Below the pieces are notes generated by a model. That model saw nothing but the letters and a program-made list of their open reading frames with translations. It was not told where the DNA came from and made no database searches. This document shows, piece by piece, positions 63,775-64,000 of a stretch of 64,000 nt of DNA (position 1 is its first letter; each line of letters begins with the position of its first letter). The position numbers were made by a program, and so were the translations under genes. The DNA is from Bacillus sp. FJAT-49711 (GTDB lineage Bacteria > Bacillota > Bacilli > Bacillales > Bacillaceae_C), in NCBI RefSeq assembly GCF_018343715.1, contig NZ_JAGYPL010000002.1:1258001-1322000 (forward strand), read 5' to 3'.

Positions 63775-64000
63775 ATGCCTATAAAAGGATTATTCAACCA
63801 AAAACAAAATCATGAAATTATAATAGACAAAATAGCAGAGCTCGAAAAAAAACAGAAAAGATTAAATGCAATTGAAGTGCATATTAAAAGGATTTTGAAA
63901 TGGGAAGAGGAAATAACGCCACTTTTAAAAAAGGGAATTTTAGAAAAAAAGGAAAAACTAACAACAAAAACTCCGGTGAGAAAAGCGACAACAAAAGAAA
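63775..64000 (+). CDS. coiled-coil protein, partial at window end
   Basis: An ORF starting at ATG 63775 after TGCGGGGAAT runs off the window (75 codons seen). It is Lys/Glu-rich with heptads (IIIDKIAELEKKQKRLNAIE), then a basic Thr/Lys segment. The rest is outside, so no family can be given. Confidence 0.55.
   Translation, partial: MPIKGLFNQKQNHEIIIDKIAELEKKQKRLNAIEVHIKRILKWEEEITPLLKKGILEKKEKLTTKTPVRKATTKE

Overview
The window is a chromosomal stretch of a motile, spore-forming member of the Bacillaceae. Gene order matches the B. subtilis block degS-degU-degV-comFA-comFC-yvyF-flgM-(flgN)-flgK-flgL-yviE-fliW-csrA-hag and then fliD-fliS-fliT-hpf-secA-prfB-cccB. Strong AGGAGG-type ribosome sites, frequent TTG/GTG starts, SigA, SigD and CcpA-type signals, and spore or germination-type small proteins agree. 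It is not B. subtilis itself: comFB is missing, there is a second flagellin with its own FliS-like protein, and about 18.6 kb separate hag from flaG-fliD. I saw no rRNA, tRNA, insertion sequence, prophage or CRISPR array.

Layout. 1-12.2 kb is a carbohydrate region: a LysM/M14 peptidoglycan peptidase, a ROK repressor divergent from galK-galE-galT, a ROK sugar kinase and a sugar ABC importer without its own ATPase. 12.2-18.6 kb holds an IMPACT-family protein, the DegS/DegU two-component system, a DegV fatty-acid-binding protein and the DNA-uptake genes comFA and comFC. 18.6-29.0 kb is the late flagellar cluster. It starts at a SigD-type promoter and contains a FliK-like/FlhB-C-like pair, FliS-like plus flagellin, flgN-flgK-flgL, yviE-fliW-csrA and hag with a SigD promoter and two CsrA-type sites. 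29.1-47.6 kb is the accessory insert. It begins with an AT-rich putative flagellin-glycan island (GT2-TPR, GT2 fused to a TagF-like domain, SGNH-like protein, decayed Fn3-like repeats). A D-lyxose isomerase, a decayed secreted-protein gene and an inverted-repeat element follow, then a globin/DUF2269 pair with an Fnr-type box. The insert ends with cheX behind a c-di-GMP-I riboswitch, a DoxX gene with Rex/Fnr-type boxes and a GAF-GGDEF-EAL gene with a SigD-like promoter. 47.6-51.6 kb is flaG-fliD-fliS-fliT behind a consensus SigD promoter, then hpf. 51.7-64 kb has two gamma-glutamyltransferase-family paralogues, two half-size chromate transporters, secA, prfB with its programmed frameshift, a NERD protein, a 51-bp tandem array, cytochrome c-551, a GerP-like protein and an Hsp20-like protein.

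How it fits together. FliW, CsrA and the hag leader form the known flagellin homeostasis loop, and FlgM holds SigD in check. The riboswitch on cheX and the EAL protein with a SigD-like promoter suggest that c-di-GMP feeds into chemotaxis here. The glycan island behind hag most likely decorates flagellin, perhaps with a phosphodiester-linked group; that is inference.

The most unusual structural signal is a set of intergenic repeat loci of unrelated sequence that share a unit length near 51 bp (1744-1890, 11971-12150, 15131-15345, 61381-62145), the last being a near-perfect array of fourteen copies.
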